Assembly: GCA_960531495.1 (NCBI GenBank)
Contig: OY482854.1
Coordinates: forward strand, 7,662,259 to 7,726,258
Direction of reading: 5' to 3'
DNA: 64,000 nt
Origin: Zeus faber
Taxonomy: Eukaryota; Chordata; Actinopteri; Zeiformes; Zeidae
Made by a program: the position numbers and the translations under genes. Of this stretch, positions 1 to 11,828 are shown piece by piece; position 1 is the first letter of the stretch, and each line of letters starts with the position of its first letter. A model generated the notes under the pieces. That model saw nothing but the letters and a program-made list of their open reading frames with translations. It ran no database searches and had not been told where the DNA came from.

Positions 1-259
1 AATTACAAATGAAAGGGCATCTTAAAAGACAGATTTTAGCGGCCCCACAATGTATGAAATATTCTCACAGGCACTCACACACACACACCCATTAAATATT
101 CAAACATTTCTTTCCCTGTTAATATTTAATTCTGCAATTTCTGACTTCACTCATTGTCAGAAGTAGGAAGAGGGACCTTCAGACGAGCGTAATTCCTACA
201 TTAATAGGCTAACTAGGCACCTTTTCCCAGTTGAAGTTTCCATTTCACCTGTTAAATTA

Positions 260-441
<182 letters not shown>

Positions 442-1640
442 GTTTGTTGTATTTGTACATATGCGTGTGTGTGTTTTTGGGAGATATAATTAATTTCTGT
501 CCTAGAAATTAGTGATCCATGAGCCTCAATGGGGTTTTAACCAATGTTGTTATTATTATTGCTGATGTTATTGCTGACATAATTTATTGTAACTCACGGT
601 GCATGTTAATTGTAAGATGCCTGTGGTTTCATTTGTCGTAACAATAAAAGCATTTTGGAATTGAAAATGGCGGGGGGGGGGACACGGGACACGACTGATA
701 TGAGGGAGGGTTGGCATGAAATGTAATCCCTCATAGCTAAACGACAAACCTGTATACATGTCAATTTGTCATCAAAGCCCTAGTCAGCAGAGAAATTTTA
801 ACCATAACTTAAATTCCCATTAAAACAGTTATTAACAACATTTTGAGGCACTCAAGGCTTCTTTTTTTAAAATATCACTGATACATTTACTGTTAAAATA
901 GTTTAAAAGAATAATCGGTTAATTGTATGTATGGATGGATGGATAGATATCGTATACTTTATTACAGTGTCAGCAAGAGCTCACATCAAGAGAAAAAGCA
1001 ATAATCATAAAGCAATGGAATTAAAAAATATAACAAAGAAAATAACAATATATGTTAACTGTACACAATAATAGGTAATACAAACTCAACATAATGATTA
1101 CCAGCAAATCTAACCCAAACAATTATTAAAAAAAAACAATAATTCAAAAAAAAATAAACTGACACATTTTTGTGATTGCCAATTACTAAAAAATATATAT
1201 AAAATAAAATACAAAATGAAATAAACCGAACAGTGAACCAGAAAGTAAAGTATAGAAAAAAAGTAGAATATAAAATAAACCTAACGATGAACATTAAATA
1301 TTAGCCTTAAAAAACTGAACAAAAACATACCTCCACCTCCCCGCTGGTTTTGGAAAACGGCAGAAGGTGACAGCGAGTACCCCTCTCGGCCTCTTCCTCT
1401 TATGAATCATTTATGCGGCTAAGTCAACGACCAAATTGACGCCTCGGTTTCGCGATGAGACCCCCGATGAGACGAGACGGAAGGCGCGGCCGATTTGGAA
1501 TTCATAAGAATTAAAAATGCAAACACACTAATGGGCGCAGACATTGGATGCCCTTGTACGCCGCAACACAAGGGCACAGGTTTTAAAAAAAGGAACAATC
1601 ACAATGAGGTGTCTGCTTGGAGAGGATGCTTGAAAGGTTA
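442..1640. other. No gene seen; AT-rich non-coding stretch
   Basis: I see no supported gene. There is a run of ten G at 672-681, an ATGG/GATG micro-repeat near 927-948, and an A-rich segment at 1020-1320. The part at 1330-1530 is more GC-balanced with several CpGs and no repeat signature, so it could be a conserved non-coding element, but only a cross-species alignment would show that. Confidence 0.5.
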
Positions 1641-1649
1641 CAGAGGTTA

Positions 1650-1945
1650 CGCTTAGTTTAACTCTCTCTTAATCGATTTAATCGCAAATGAATCGCCCAT
1701 TTTTTATCTGTTCATTAACCTCAAAGGCATATTTTTGGGTAGTGTTTATTACTCTCATCAACATGGGAGTGGACAAATATGGTTGCTTAATGCAAATGTA
1801 TGTTTATTGGAAATCAATTTACAATACAAAACAAAGACAAATATTGTACAGGAACCCTCAAAGGTAATACATTTAGCATAAAACAATTGCTCAAATCAAA
1901 ACATGGCAAACTCAAGCACAAAAATTATCTGTAAAAAACGAAATT
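1650..1945. repeat. Dispersed teleost repeat, DNA-transposon-like
   Basis: The segment starts with nested ATCGATTTAATCG-type sequence, followed by wording I associate with a widespread fish interspersed repeat (TTTTTTATCTGTTC, then CATGGGAGTGGACAAATATG). No coding frame or clear termini are visible. Recognition is from memory of fish genomic sequence, so the class (hAT or other DNA transposon) is uncertain. Confidence 0.3.
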
Positions 1946-1987
1946 GTCCTGGTTTTCACCACATTTAAAATAAGAATAATAATTATA

Positions 1988-2028
1988 ATAATAATAATAA
2001 AAAAAAAAAAAATAATAATAATAATAAT
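1988..2028. repeat. (AAT)n and poly(A) simple repeat
   Basis: AAT/ATA triplets flank a run of A. This is a simple-sequence tract with no coding content. Confidence 0.9.
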
Positions 2029-3031
2029 GTGCTTGTTTAAATAGACATTTATCATGTTCTGCCTCACGCATTACCTAACCCAATCAAAAAAACAAACAAT
2101 GCATGCGTGTTTGTCAATCAATCAATGTGTCGTTGTCAAGGTTGTCGTTGGTCTATCATAGGTGCTGAAAACCACAAAGCGTCAGGCTGCCCTGACACTT
2201 GTGGCTCTGTCTGACAGAATCCGTCTATCTGGTCGTGCATAACCACACATACCTGTAAATCCTCGTTTAAATATTTTCCTGTAAACCTTCCGTATTTTTA
2301 ACCTTTCTAGAAAAATAAAAGGTTCCACAATCAGAGAAACGGGGACAGGAGCATCCCCCACCTTCTCGCCCCGGGATCCCCTACCCCCAAGTATTTTATG
2401 TCTGGTTTCTAGCTCTGGGCGAGAGTTATATTTGCTGCATAATTCATATATGACTTAGATACATTTTTGGCATATGGTAACGATTCATCTTTCTGACTAT
2501 CAGAATGCATCTTTGAGCTAGCAATCTTGAGGGATAATAAACCTTATTTCCAACCCCTTGATGCTGGCCATTGCTTGGTAGTCATTGGTTCACTGCGCAG
2601 GTTATTGCTATTTTGGAACTTTTTCGAGCGCTTCATGAGTGGTTCCCAGTTTGATGGCAGACTTGATTTCTGGCCAACTTTCAAACTCCCTGTTCTCTCT
2701 CTTCAAACTTTCTTCTCAAAGACTGCAACAGAAAGGACTCCTCTACGTTTTCATCATGAATGGAAAATAACTACTCAATAGCCACTATGGCCACTCCAAG
2801 GGCTTCACAGATAGTGCTTCTCATTCACCCGCACACAAGGACACCTCAACATTTTATTTTGTTGAGAACTGGGGAGCCTTACCAGCACACTTGGATTTCT
2901 TGTCGACCCAACTGAACTGACGCTACTGTAGCCCTGTGGGTTATCACATCACTGAAATAAAGGAAAAGGCACAAATCACAAATAAAATGGACAATCAATG
3001 GACAGGTCTCACAGGTGGGACGACACACAGG
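2029..3031. other. No gene seen
   Basis: Mixed-composition sequence without a supported gene, element end or RNA. Short frames around 2527-2781 show no recognisable domain. Confidence 0.5.
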
Positions 3032-3071
3032 CAGACAGACAGACAGACAGACAGACAGACACACACACACA

Positions 3072-3150
<79 letters not shown>
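3032..3150. repeat. Compound microsatellite (CAGA)n-(CA)n
   Basis: About seven CAGA units (3032-3058) pass directly into about 90 bp of CA. Frames across it give Thr-His or Cys-Val runs and are artefacts of the repeat. Confidence 0.98.
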
Positions 3151-3152
<2 letters not shown>

Positions 3153-4620
3153 TCTCACGGACCAATCAGTAATCCCCTCATCCTTTGGTGAGGTCACTCT
3201 GCCCGTAGCTGTCTATCTCCCGAGTACAGGGAGATTATGGCCGGTTCCATTGTCCTCTCGGCGTAATGTCCTTGGACGGGACTAATGCCTGGTACAACAC
3301 CGAATGAACCGCGTGTCGTGTGGAGTGAGCTCCAGCCGTGGCAGGATTTAAAGTGTCTGGGGAATATTCTAACTCCGTATTACTGTCTGGGAAAAATAAT
3401 ATTTTGATCGGCACCACAGGTAGATAATGAACTCTTTCTTGTCTACATTGATCTAACTTTCTTGCCATGGTGTCACGGAGTCAGTCAATGCATTTTTCTC
3501 CTCTAGAAATGGTGTCTAATGGTGTTTTTCCAATACGGGGCCATGTGGTGCCAGCCCCTACAGAGCATGTTTACGGTGGCGGGACCTAATATTATCGTCA
3601 TTCGTGATTGGTGTCACTCGGGGTTGATACAAATTCAAAGCAAAGCATTTAACTTTGATTTATGTTTTGTAGTTGGCTTCTGGTTTTAATATTGTTGGTC
3701 ATTGGATATTAATATGTCCAATCCCACAACACAAAAATGCCACAGAATCACATAAAGCCCTCCATCTTGAAAATTAAAGCAGAACGCAGAATTAAAGCAG
3801 AATTAAAGCCGACGAAACGCAGCCAATTATGCTGCGTTTCGTAAGAAGTCGGAAGTTGGTCAATATTTTCGAGTTTGTAGTCCTAGCTTCAATGTGTTCC
3901 ATTGCCTCTGTTCAGGAAAACATGGACGCCTGCAGTTTGGCTGAAACAGTTAAGATTTAAGTTAGCCGTGTTTTCAAATAAAAACCTATTTTATGCAAGA
4001 TCAGATCTGTTATCTCCATAAACTCAGACCAAAGCGGAATTCCGACTTAAATGGCCATGCCTTTGCACTTTTCTAAGTAGGAGGTCCAATTTTTAGCTAG
4101 CTAGCAAAACAGATGTCTGATAAAAGTGTCTCGTTACTTTAGCAGTACCATAGCAACAAACAGGTGCCCGAGCACCTGCCCCTTTGCCCCACGGTGCCCT
4201 TTATCAGGCACGCTTTTTTAAGCATGAATGGGCATCGAGGTGCGCCATGTGAGCACAGACCAAGGGCGCCCTGATACACACATCGCGGGTGGCCATAATC
4301 TGCGCTACACTGTGCTGAACCATTTCCTTATGGAACATTCCTCCCGGCGGTTGACAGATTGCTTGGGGTGGCAAAATGCCAAAACCAAGCTGAGGGTCCA
4401 AGGAATTCTGGAAATTATTAGGTTTAGTATAATTACATTGAATAATTTAACTGATATATGTGCACACATACCAGTCATAGGTCAAAACAATGCTAACTTT
4501 AGCTGAAGTATAAAATCCAGAAGTGATACTGAACGAAAAGCCATTTTGGAGCTGGAAGAGTTGGCTCTTATTGTTGAGCTGAGGCAAATGATTCAAACTC
4601 ACTAATGCCGCATCACACAT
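3151..4620. other. No gene seen; contains one clean hairpin
   Basis: No supported gene. The notable item is the hairpin at 3812-3842, preceded by a triplicated AATTAAAGC-type word (about 3770-3808). Confidence 0.5.
3812..3842. repeat. Perfect 12-bp hairpin
   Basis: ACGAAACGCAGC is followed by a 7-nt loop (CAATTAT) and its exact reverse complement GCTGCGTTTCGT. Such stems often mark the end of a MITE or a snap-back element. No U-run follows, so a terminator-like role is not suggested. Confidence 0.6.
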
Positions 4621-4624
4621 GACC

Positions 4625-4722
4625 ACTTAAACCCCCCTGGTATTAGTATCAGTATCGATATCGGTGATACTGCAATTACTTGGTATGGGATTGAAACCAG
4701 ATTTTGCGGTATCACCCATCCC
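4625..4722. repeat. hAT-like element end, weak
   Basis: The stretch has the GGTATTAGTATCAGTATCGATATCGG-like oscillating TATCG text and ends GCGGTATCACCCATCCCTA, which resembles the termini of some fish hAT families. The partner end was not found, so the call is tentative. Confidence 0.25.
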
Positions 4723-6103
4723 TATGGCAGCAGGCCACCACTCTGAGGATACCATGATAGATTCAGGCAGTCAGTGTTTCATGAATGTATTTCAACAGAG
4801 AGTATAATTTATTTCAACACGCAGTAATAAGTCAGATAATGCCATTACCAATTTGATCATTTTAACATTGCAACTTGAAGGACTTACTCTTCAGAGCTGG
4901 TCTATAAACAATAAATAATTAATCAGGTAATGAAGTGCGGTTAAACAATATAGTAAAGTAAAAAAAAACAATCTATTCAAATAAACAATGTGTAAATAAT
5001 ATAAAAAACAATTTGTAATATAAGTAACAATTAGTAACTTTATATTTTTAAAAAGGTACAGACCTTTACTTCTGGCCTGGGTATTAGTGGTCTATAAACA
5101 ATAAAAAAAATTAAATTAACAAACAGGTGAACCTGTTGCAGTTGGTATATATTTGTACTATTGCTCGCGCATTGCTCGTCTATAAATTATGAATAATATC
5201 AAAAATGTATATTTACGACACTTGAACACAGCCTGGTAGCATTTGCGATTGGCTTTGAATGCAGTGGTGCTGCCTTTGAAAAAAATCCCTCACAACTTTG
5301 AAAAACAAAGGTGACCCACCGTATACTTTAGGGTCACATTTCAAAATTTGACATTTTTATTTTTCACATAATAGGAACGTGTAGAATCAGAGTTTTATAA
5401 CAAGGTATCACTTGTGGGAATCAAGGAAATATTTTGGAAGCTATGACTTATTTACGATTAAGGTTTTAGAAACAGAAGTTCTGAGAGATCAGGCTTAAAG
5501 TTTTAGAAGCCTGATCTAAAACCTGCAGCACAAAATACACTTTTAGAAACACAATTATTGCTTTCAGTGGTAACATTTGGATGGTGCTGTACTCCTTCAA
5601 TGAAATAATGTTCAATGTGTTTTCCTGAAATAATGTTTGATTATTAATTTATAAAAATATTGGAAAATGCATAATTCAAGTTAATCCTTTGGATTTAAAC
5701 TTTTTTTTTTTTCATTCTAGGTTCATGCTGACTAAACTAGCTTGACCCCTATATTTTCTGTAACTTCTAACCATTCCCATTTCCTGCCTATATTGCCTTA
5801 TAACAATGACAGTTTTTAAGAAAGTGGTAGTTTTCAGATCGCGCACATGAAAGCCTGGGAGTACAATTCCCAGAATGCAAATGGAGGGGGGGGGTCCTCC
5901 CACCCATTTGCAGTTCAGGTATTGTTTTCTGGGAGCTCTTGGGGTGCATCCGCTGCCAGTTCCACGATATAATTAAAAGCTTCTGCCACCCTTTTCTATT
6001 AATCCATAACAACACAGAGATGATATGTTTTCACTGAGATGATATGTTTTCACGGAGAAGTGTCTTGCTTCATGTGTCTATTTGTTGAATTTGCATTGAA
6101 GCA
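4723..6103. other. No gene seen; 19-bp tandem duplication near its right end
   Basis: AT-rich sequence without a supported gene. A 19-bp unit (GAGATGATATGTTTTCAC plus one base) is present twice in tandem at 6017-6035 and 6036-6054, just left of the L2 fragment. Confidence 0.5.
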
Positions 6104-6207
6104 TTGCTTACGGACGTGACGTCAGCTCTTCTTCGTGTCCCCTGGGCCAGCATCAGCGTAACATTATTTTATCACACGAAGAAGACCCGGGATGATTTAA
6201 TAACCTT

Positions 6208-6720
6208 ATTTAAGAGGACACATGTCACTCCGCTGCTCATCGAGCTCCACTGGTTACCTGTAGCCGCCCGCATCAAGTTCAAGTCTCTTATGCTGGCCTA
6301 CAGAGTGATTGCTGGGAATGCTCCCGCCTACTTAAATGCTCTTGTAAGAGCACATGTTGCCCCCCGGATGCTGCGCTCGTCAAATGAGCGTCGCCTGGCT
6401 CTGCCGGCCATACAGCCACGGCAATCCAGGCTATTCTCATTTGTAGTTCCACGTTGGTGGAACGAGCTGCCAAAAATGACCAGAGCGGGGACCTCCCTCT
6501 CTGTCTTTAAGAAGCACCTGAAGACCCAGCTCTTCAGTGAGTACCTCCTGTCCTAATCTACAATTACTTTGCACCACCTTGCAGTATTTATTGTTACACC
6601 AATGTTGTTGTTACACTAATCTCTGTCGCAATGTAGCTGAATGTTATTCTCCCTTGTAAGTCGCTTTGGATAAAAGCGTCTGCTAAATGACTAAATGTAA
6701 ATGTAAATGTAAATGTTATC
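6208..6720 (+). mobile_element. 5'-truncated L2-type LINE, 3' end copy 1
   Basis: The segment carries the last part of an L2 reverse transcriptase ORF, a short 3' UTR, the conserved tail word TTTGGATAAAAGCGTCTGC and a terminal (TAAATG)n tail at about 6695-6717. It matches the minus-strand element at 48466-50060 almost base for base; in a 150-bp stretch that I compared by eye I counted about three differences. Homology starts at about 6208, so the copy is 5'-truncated, as target-primed reverse transcription often leaves LINEs. Confidence 0.88.
6213..6556 (+). pseudogene. L2 LINE reverse transcriptase ORF, C-terminal 114 codons
   Basis: In full-length relatives this frame is the end of the pol-like ORF (endonuclease plus reverse transcriptase) that copies LINE RNA at the nicked target. 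Only the region after the RT palm survives: the LHWLPVAARIKFK motif, the ALVRAHVAPRML stretch and the WWNELP...FKKHLKTQLF end, closing at TAA. It is uninterrupted and its protein is identical to the end of the ORF at 48624-50045. The open frame extends upstream to an ATG at 6104, but that part is not LINE sequence, so the upstream ATG is fortuitous. Not functional alone. Confidence 0.85.
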
Positions 6721-6877
6721 AAAACGGTTGGACAGTTGGAACATGGAAGGACTTCTTGATCTTCTGCATGTGTGCATAAAAGGAACCGCAAGTTGGTGAG
6801 CGCCTTTTTTTTCCCTGTGAACGGTTTTCTAGCTATTGCCTTGGTTGCACTGTGCCATTACCCCTTAACTAGCTTCA
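6721..6877. other. Spacer between L2 fragment and L1-like element
   Basis: Short stretch with no feature recognised. It may hold part of the 5' flank or 5' UTR of the L1-like element. Confidence 0.4.
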
Positions 6878-8430
6878 ATGACACCCATTAAGTTTGTTAG
6901 TTGAAATGTGAGAGGCTTGGGCTCACCTGCTAAACATAGCAAAATCCTTACTCACCTCACCAAGATGAACCCCAGCTTCTGTCTTCTGCAAGAAACACAC
7001 CTCACTGCATCTCAGCACCTCAAACTCAAAGCTAAATGGGTTAATCAGATTTTTTTCCGCATCATACAACTCAAAAAAAAGAGGTGTATCTATATTGATT
7101 GATAAAAGTATCCCGTATCAAAATAAAACCACAATATCAGACCAAGAAGGGCATTACATAATGATTAATGGGATTTTTTGGTAACATCAAATTAACCATA
7201 GCTAATATTTATGGCCCCAATGAGGATGACCCAAATTTCTTTCATAATTCTCTGAATCAATTATCATATTGGGAGGAGACTTCAACACAGTACTGTATCC
7301 AAATTTAGACCCTTCTCAAGCCAGAAATATTCAGAAATCCTGGCGTTCGTCGGACACTATAAAACAATAAATGAGTGATCTTGCTCTTGGGGATTGGTGG
7401 CAATCAAATAACCCACATTCGAGAGAATACCTATATTATTCACCACCCCACCAAAGTTTCTCTAGATTCAACCTTTACTTGACAAGTAACTCCGCACTGT
7501 CCAAATTCACAAATCCAGAAATCCACCCTATTGAAATTTCTGATCACGGGCCGATTAATTTCAACCTCATAAATAAAACAAACCGGAACCCTCCTGGCTG
7601 GTGACCTCACTTTTGACAGATAAAGAATTTAACCATTTATTTTCAAGAGAATGGACTTCCGTCATTGAACTGAATGACTCCCCAGAAATATCACCATCCT
7701 TACTTTGGGAAACAGTTAAGGCAGTTCTAAGAGGAAGTATTATTTCATTCTCCACTCACAAGAAAAAGAAAGGACAAGAATGCCAAAATAAACTTGAACA
7801 GCGACTAAAGGAGTTGCACTCCCAACAAGCCCACTCATCTTCTGAGAAAATCCGAAATGAGATCAGGACAACTACAGCTCAACTTGATACTATCATCCAT
7901 CAAAAGACACAATTCCTTATGCAACGAACAAGAGCAAATTGTTTTGAATTCAATGACAAATCAGGTAAATTTCTTGCCAATCAATTGAAACGTGATAGAG
8001 AAAAATCACTTATTACAGCCATCAAAGATTCACAGGGTAGGATAACATACTCTCCGCAAGGCATCAATTACATATTTAGAGACTTTTATAATAACCTATA
8101 TCACTCGGATAATGAGTCGAATATATCAAACATTCACTCATTCCTTGATGATATTGACCTTACTAAACTTTTGACGGAGCAGGGTATCACATTAGATTCA
8201 CACTCTTGAACAACTCAGGAATGTGCTCTTCTCTATGCCCAACAATACATCACCTGGATCAGATGGCTACCCAGTGGAATTTTAAAAACACTTCTGGCCA
8301 CTTATCTCCCCATTATTCATCAGAATGGTTACAGAGGTCAAGTGAACCACCACAATGCCTCCGCACATGAATACTGCTCTCATTTTGGTGTTGCGCAAAC
8401 CCAAAAGGGAGCGAACCCTCACCTCCAGTT
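6878..8430 (+). pseudogene. L1-like ORF2: APE endonuclease and start of reverse transcriptase
   Basis: The frame opens at ATG 6878 and reads into an apurinic-endonuclease fold. A TGA at 6902-6904 replaces the usual Trp of the conserved WNVRGLGSP motif. LLQETHL supplies the metal-binding Glu, GGDFNTVL lies near 7270-7290, and ISDHGPI (near 7535-7555) supplies the catalytic His. Frameshifts separate the pieces near 7100 and 7370. From 7601 a 202-codon open stretch covers the linker and early RT region, after which RT text continues with small lesions to 8430 (SPGSDGYPVEF, MNTALILVL). In life such a protein nicks target DNA and primes reverse transcription of its own RNA. This copy is inactive. 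A related copy lies at 43741-44500. Confidence 0.8.
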
Positions 8431-8443
8431 ACAGACCCATAAG
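8431..8443. repeat. Target-site duplication, left copy (13 bp)
   Basis: ACAGACCCATAAG is repeated exactly at 11405-11417, flanking the nested LINE. The uninterrupted version of this site is visible in the L1 copy near 44405-44416. Confidence 0.93.
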
Positions 8444-8633
8444 GGGCCAAGAAAGGAGCGTCCACGCCGCGGCCCTGGGAGTATTGACGAGATCAACAAG
8501 ATCGACAAGATCGACTAGATCTACAAGATACTGCTAATCCTATCACCACTACAAGCAACAGTTACAAGCTACAAGCTACGCTGACAGCTGCAAGCTACAA
8601 GCCACAAAGCTACAGAACACAAGAGAAAACATC

Positions 8634-9419
8634 ATGCCTGGAGATAGACACAAAGGTCTATGTCGGAAACGAGGAACTTCCTCAAGACCAGCATTGACAG
8701 ATATATCTGTGAACATTGAAGGGTTCTGCTCTGCAAAACAAACCATCTTAGCCGATCTATGCAGCAAGCAACACTGTGATGCTCTCTGCTTGCAAGAGAC
8801 TCACAGAGGGAGTGAAAATAACCGCCCCACCATACCAGGAATGGTCCTGACCACTGAGGGACCTAACCGGCAGTACGGCAGTGCTATATTTGTAAAAACA
8901 GGGCTAGCTATAGAAGATACAGATATGTCAGACGACCATGACATCGAAGTCCTATCCGTTGAGCTAAGCAGTGCTGTAGTAACATATGTCTATGAACCAC
9001 CACCTGTAGACTTTATATTTTCCCAGCCAATCCCCAAAGTACACAGCAAACCACAGATCATCATTGGGGACTTCAACAGCCACAGCACCCAATGGGGCTA
9101 CCCTGAAATGAACAAAGATGGAGAAGCAGTAGAGGACTGGATGGATACTAACCAACTAAGTCTTATCCATGACCCCAAGCGACCACACTCGTTTTTCAGT
9201 GCTCGCCGGAAACGTGGCTACAATCCAGACCTCACCATGGTCACAAGTAACATCGCTGGACTGTGTAAAAAGACTGTGCTGGACTCTATTCCATCAAGCC
9301 AACACCGTCCTATTGGGATCCAAATAAATGCAGCTGTAGTCCCAACCATCGTGCCCTTTAAAAGGCGTTTCAACTACAAGAAAGCAGACTGGAAAGGCTT
9401 TACCAACGAGCTGGAATAG
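8634..9419 (+). pseudogene. Jockey-like LINE endonuclease domain, uninterrupted 261 codons
   Basis: APE-type endonuclease that would nick target DNA to prime reverse transcription. Visible motifs are LCLQETH with Glu55, IIIGDFNSHSTQWGY with GDFN at 145-148, the YNPDL stretch at 196-200, and HRPI at 224-227. The residue before this His is Gln rather than the usual Asp of SDH; I cannot tell whether that is native to the family. ATG 8634 follows a non-coding leader and gives a length normal for an EN domain. The frame stops at TAG 9417-9419, where the family ORF would continue into RT, so this is the N-terminal part of a broken ORF2. Confidence 0.75.
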
Positions 9420-11330
9420 AAAATCAAAAATATAATACCAGTTAGCAAAAACTACGACCAATTTGCTAACCCGGTGTTTAAAACTGCTCGGAAACACATC
9501 CCACGAGGCTGTAGAGTTGAATATATACCTGGGCTTTCAAAGGAGTGTGCAGGACTCTATGACAACTATGTCAGCATGTTTGAAGCAGATCCCCTCTCAG
9601 ATGGAACATCTGCCCAAGCTGAGAAGGTGATGGAAAACATTGCCAAAGAGCGAATCAAGACCTGGAATGCTCTTATTGAGTCCACAGACATGTCAAAAAA
9701 CAGCAAGAAAGCATGGACACTTATTCACAAGCTAGGGGTGATCCTAAAGCAGCTCCTCAGCACCCAAAAGTCACTGCCAACCAAGCTGCCAACCAATTGC
9801 TCTTGAATGGAAACAGTGGAAAGAGAGGGAAAAAGACCAAGCTGAACCGCAAGAAATACATTGAGGACCCTGCTTTTACAAGACAGCTTACTATGGAAGA
9901 GCTGGAATCTCTACCCTCAAACCAGGAAAGGCAATCGGATTGGATAACATCGCAACCGAACAGATCAGGCACTTCGGTCACAAGGCAAAGACATGGCTTC
10001 TACAGCTTTACAATGAGTGCTTAACAACACACAAACTCCCTAACATCTGGAAGAAAGCCCACATTATAGCACTGCTAAAACCTGGGACAGATCCATCCGC
10101 TCCCAATAACTTCAGACCAATCGCACTTTTGAGTCATACCTACAAGCTTTTCGAATGTCTGATCCTCAACAGAATTGGCACCTTTGTTGACGAACACCTC
10201 ATCCCTTAACAAGCAGGTTTCCGCCCTGGCAAGTCGACAACTAGCCAAGTACTCAACCTCACGCAGTACATCGAAGATGGCTATGAGGAAGGGATGGTAA
10301 CGGGTGTGGTGTTTGTCGACCTCTCAGCTTATGACACAGTCAACCACAGACATCTCCTCAACAGGATCCTGGAGACCACAAGGGACATCCGTCTGACAGA
10401 ACTGATCAAAGCATGCTTGAAAACAGGAACTTTTTTGTTGAGCTTGGAGGAATAAAAGAGGTGTGTGCCTTCCACCTGAGAAATCGTGAAGCCAAGCGCC
10501 AACTAAAGGTCAACTGGTCAGGAACCTCCCTCAAACACTGTGAGCACCCGGTCTACCTAGGGGTAACCCTGGACAGATGCCTCTCTTTTAAGACCCACAT
10601 TGAGAAGACCAAGTGTAAAGTGAGTGCGAGGATCAACATCATCCCCAAGCTCACTGCAACAACCTGGGGTGGTAACTCACAGACTCTGAAAGCAACCGCA
10701 CTGGCTCTCTGCTACTCAGCTGCCGAGTATGCCTGCCCAGTATGGGAGCGAGCTGCCCATGCCAAGAAGTTGGACCCTTTCCTCAATGCTAGCTGCCGCC
10801 TTATCACTGGCTGCCTGAAACCAACACCTACAGACCGGCTATATATCCTGGCTGGCATAGCCCCACCAGAGATACGCCGAAATGCAGCAAGCAAGAAAGA
10901 GCGGCAACAACAGTCCAGTGATCAAAAACATCCTCTCTTCGGCCATGTGCCAGCCAAAAGCAGCCTTATATCCAGGAAAGGTTTCCTGAACAGCGTCCCA
11001 CCTCTCAGAACACCGAGTGCACCGAGTCACTCGGTGGGAAGAAAGACTTGACAACCTCCCACCAGAAACAACAATGGAGCTAAAGGCGAGCGAGGCACTG
11101 CCCCCCGGAGCAGACACCAACTACGCAGCGGGAATGCCTTAACAGACTAAGATCTGGTGTTGGACGTGCAAAAGCCACTCTTGCAAAATGGGGATACCTG
11201 AATGACGGGGACGCTGTGTGTGATTGTGGAACTGGACCACAGACCATGGAGGACCTCCTGATATGTCCCCTGCTGGAACAGCCCTGCACAGCATCGGACT
11301 AAGCAGAGTTTAAAGAGAAGGGACAGCAAT
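9420..11330 (+). pseudogene. Jockey-like LINE reverse transcriptase and C-terminal region, broken
   Basis: Several frames together carry the rest of ORF2. Readable parts are a linker (9474-9806), an RT finger/palm start with WKKAHIIALLKPG and NFRPIALLSH (9940-10209), then QAGFRPGKSTTSQVLNL and VFVDLSAYDTVNH (to about 10350), where an Ala-Phe pair appears shortened. After a jump near 10445 the frame resumes with VCAFHLRNREAK and the thumb/connection region (10413-11051). The C-terminal end carries CDCGTGPQTMEDLL (about 11219-11260). Internal stops lie at 9417, 9804 and 10207. The Y-A-D-D box expected between the palm and VCAFHLRN is absent, which implies an internal deletion of roughly 100 codons. 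Confidence 0.75.
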
Positions 11331-11404
11331 GTGTTCAGCTGTAGCTGAACCACATCTAGCCAAGCTTTGTAACTGACTGTTTTGTGGACACGACAAGAAG
11401 AAGA

Positions 11405-11417
11405 ACAGACCCATAAG
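11405..11417. repeat. Target-site duplication, right copy (13 bp)
   Basis: Exact second copy of ACAGACCCATAAG. L1 reverse transcriptase text resumes immediately after it. Confidence 0.93.
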
Positions 11418-11828
11418 ACTTATTAATTGCGACCCTAAGATTATAAGTAAAACACTAACCAACAGAATTGAAAAAGTAATTCCATTTATAATTCACCCGG
11501 ACCAAGCAGACTTTTTCAAAGGCAGACACTCATCCAGTAATATGCCTCGTTTATTCAGTCTAATGAGCATATCTAAAAGGAAAGACTTTAATACTTGTAT
11601 TGCCTCTTTGGATGCCGAAAAAGCATTTGATAGAGTTAATTGGACATATCTCTTTTCAATCCTCAACAAATTTGGTTTTCAAGAGTCCCTCATTCAATGG
11701 ATCCTCTGCATCCTCTATATGAATCATCCAGAATCCTCTACAATTCTCCATCTGCTTCTGTTATCACCAATGGTTACACCTCACAGCGTTTCACTCTACA
11801 ACGCAGCAAAAGACAAGGATGTCTGGTG
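11418..11828 (+). pseudogene. L1-like reverse transcriptase, continuation after nested insertion
   Basis: The sequence continues the RT read left off at 8430: LTNRIEKVIPFIIHP, then a deletion- or frameshift-damaged stretch, then CIASLDAEKAFDRVNWTYLF, which is the L1/Tx1-type palm motif containing the first catalytic Asp. TLQRSKRQGC at about 11800-11825 corresponds to the start of the next RT block. The text then breaks off, before the second catalytic (FADD/YADD) box. The matching copy at 44420-44500 confirms the order. Confidence 0.78.

Larger units (their letters stand above)
8444..11404 (+). mobile_element. Jockey/I-like non-LTR retrotransposon nested in L1
   Basis: This is a 2,961-bp insertion with endonuclease, reverse transcriptase and C-terminal zinc-knuckle-like coding, ending in a GAAGAAGAA-type tail next to the right target duplication. 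The 5' end is a short leader with repeated ATCGACAAGATCGAC text (about 8482-8520). Domain order and the ME(D/H)LL-like C-terminal end resemble the Jockey/I superfamily; I do not assign a clade. An internal deletion near 10445 removed the RT catalytic box, so the copy is dead. Confidence 0.87.
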
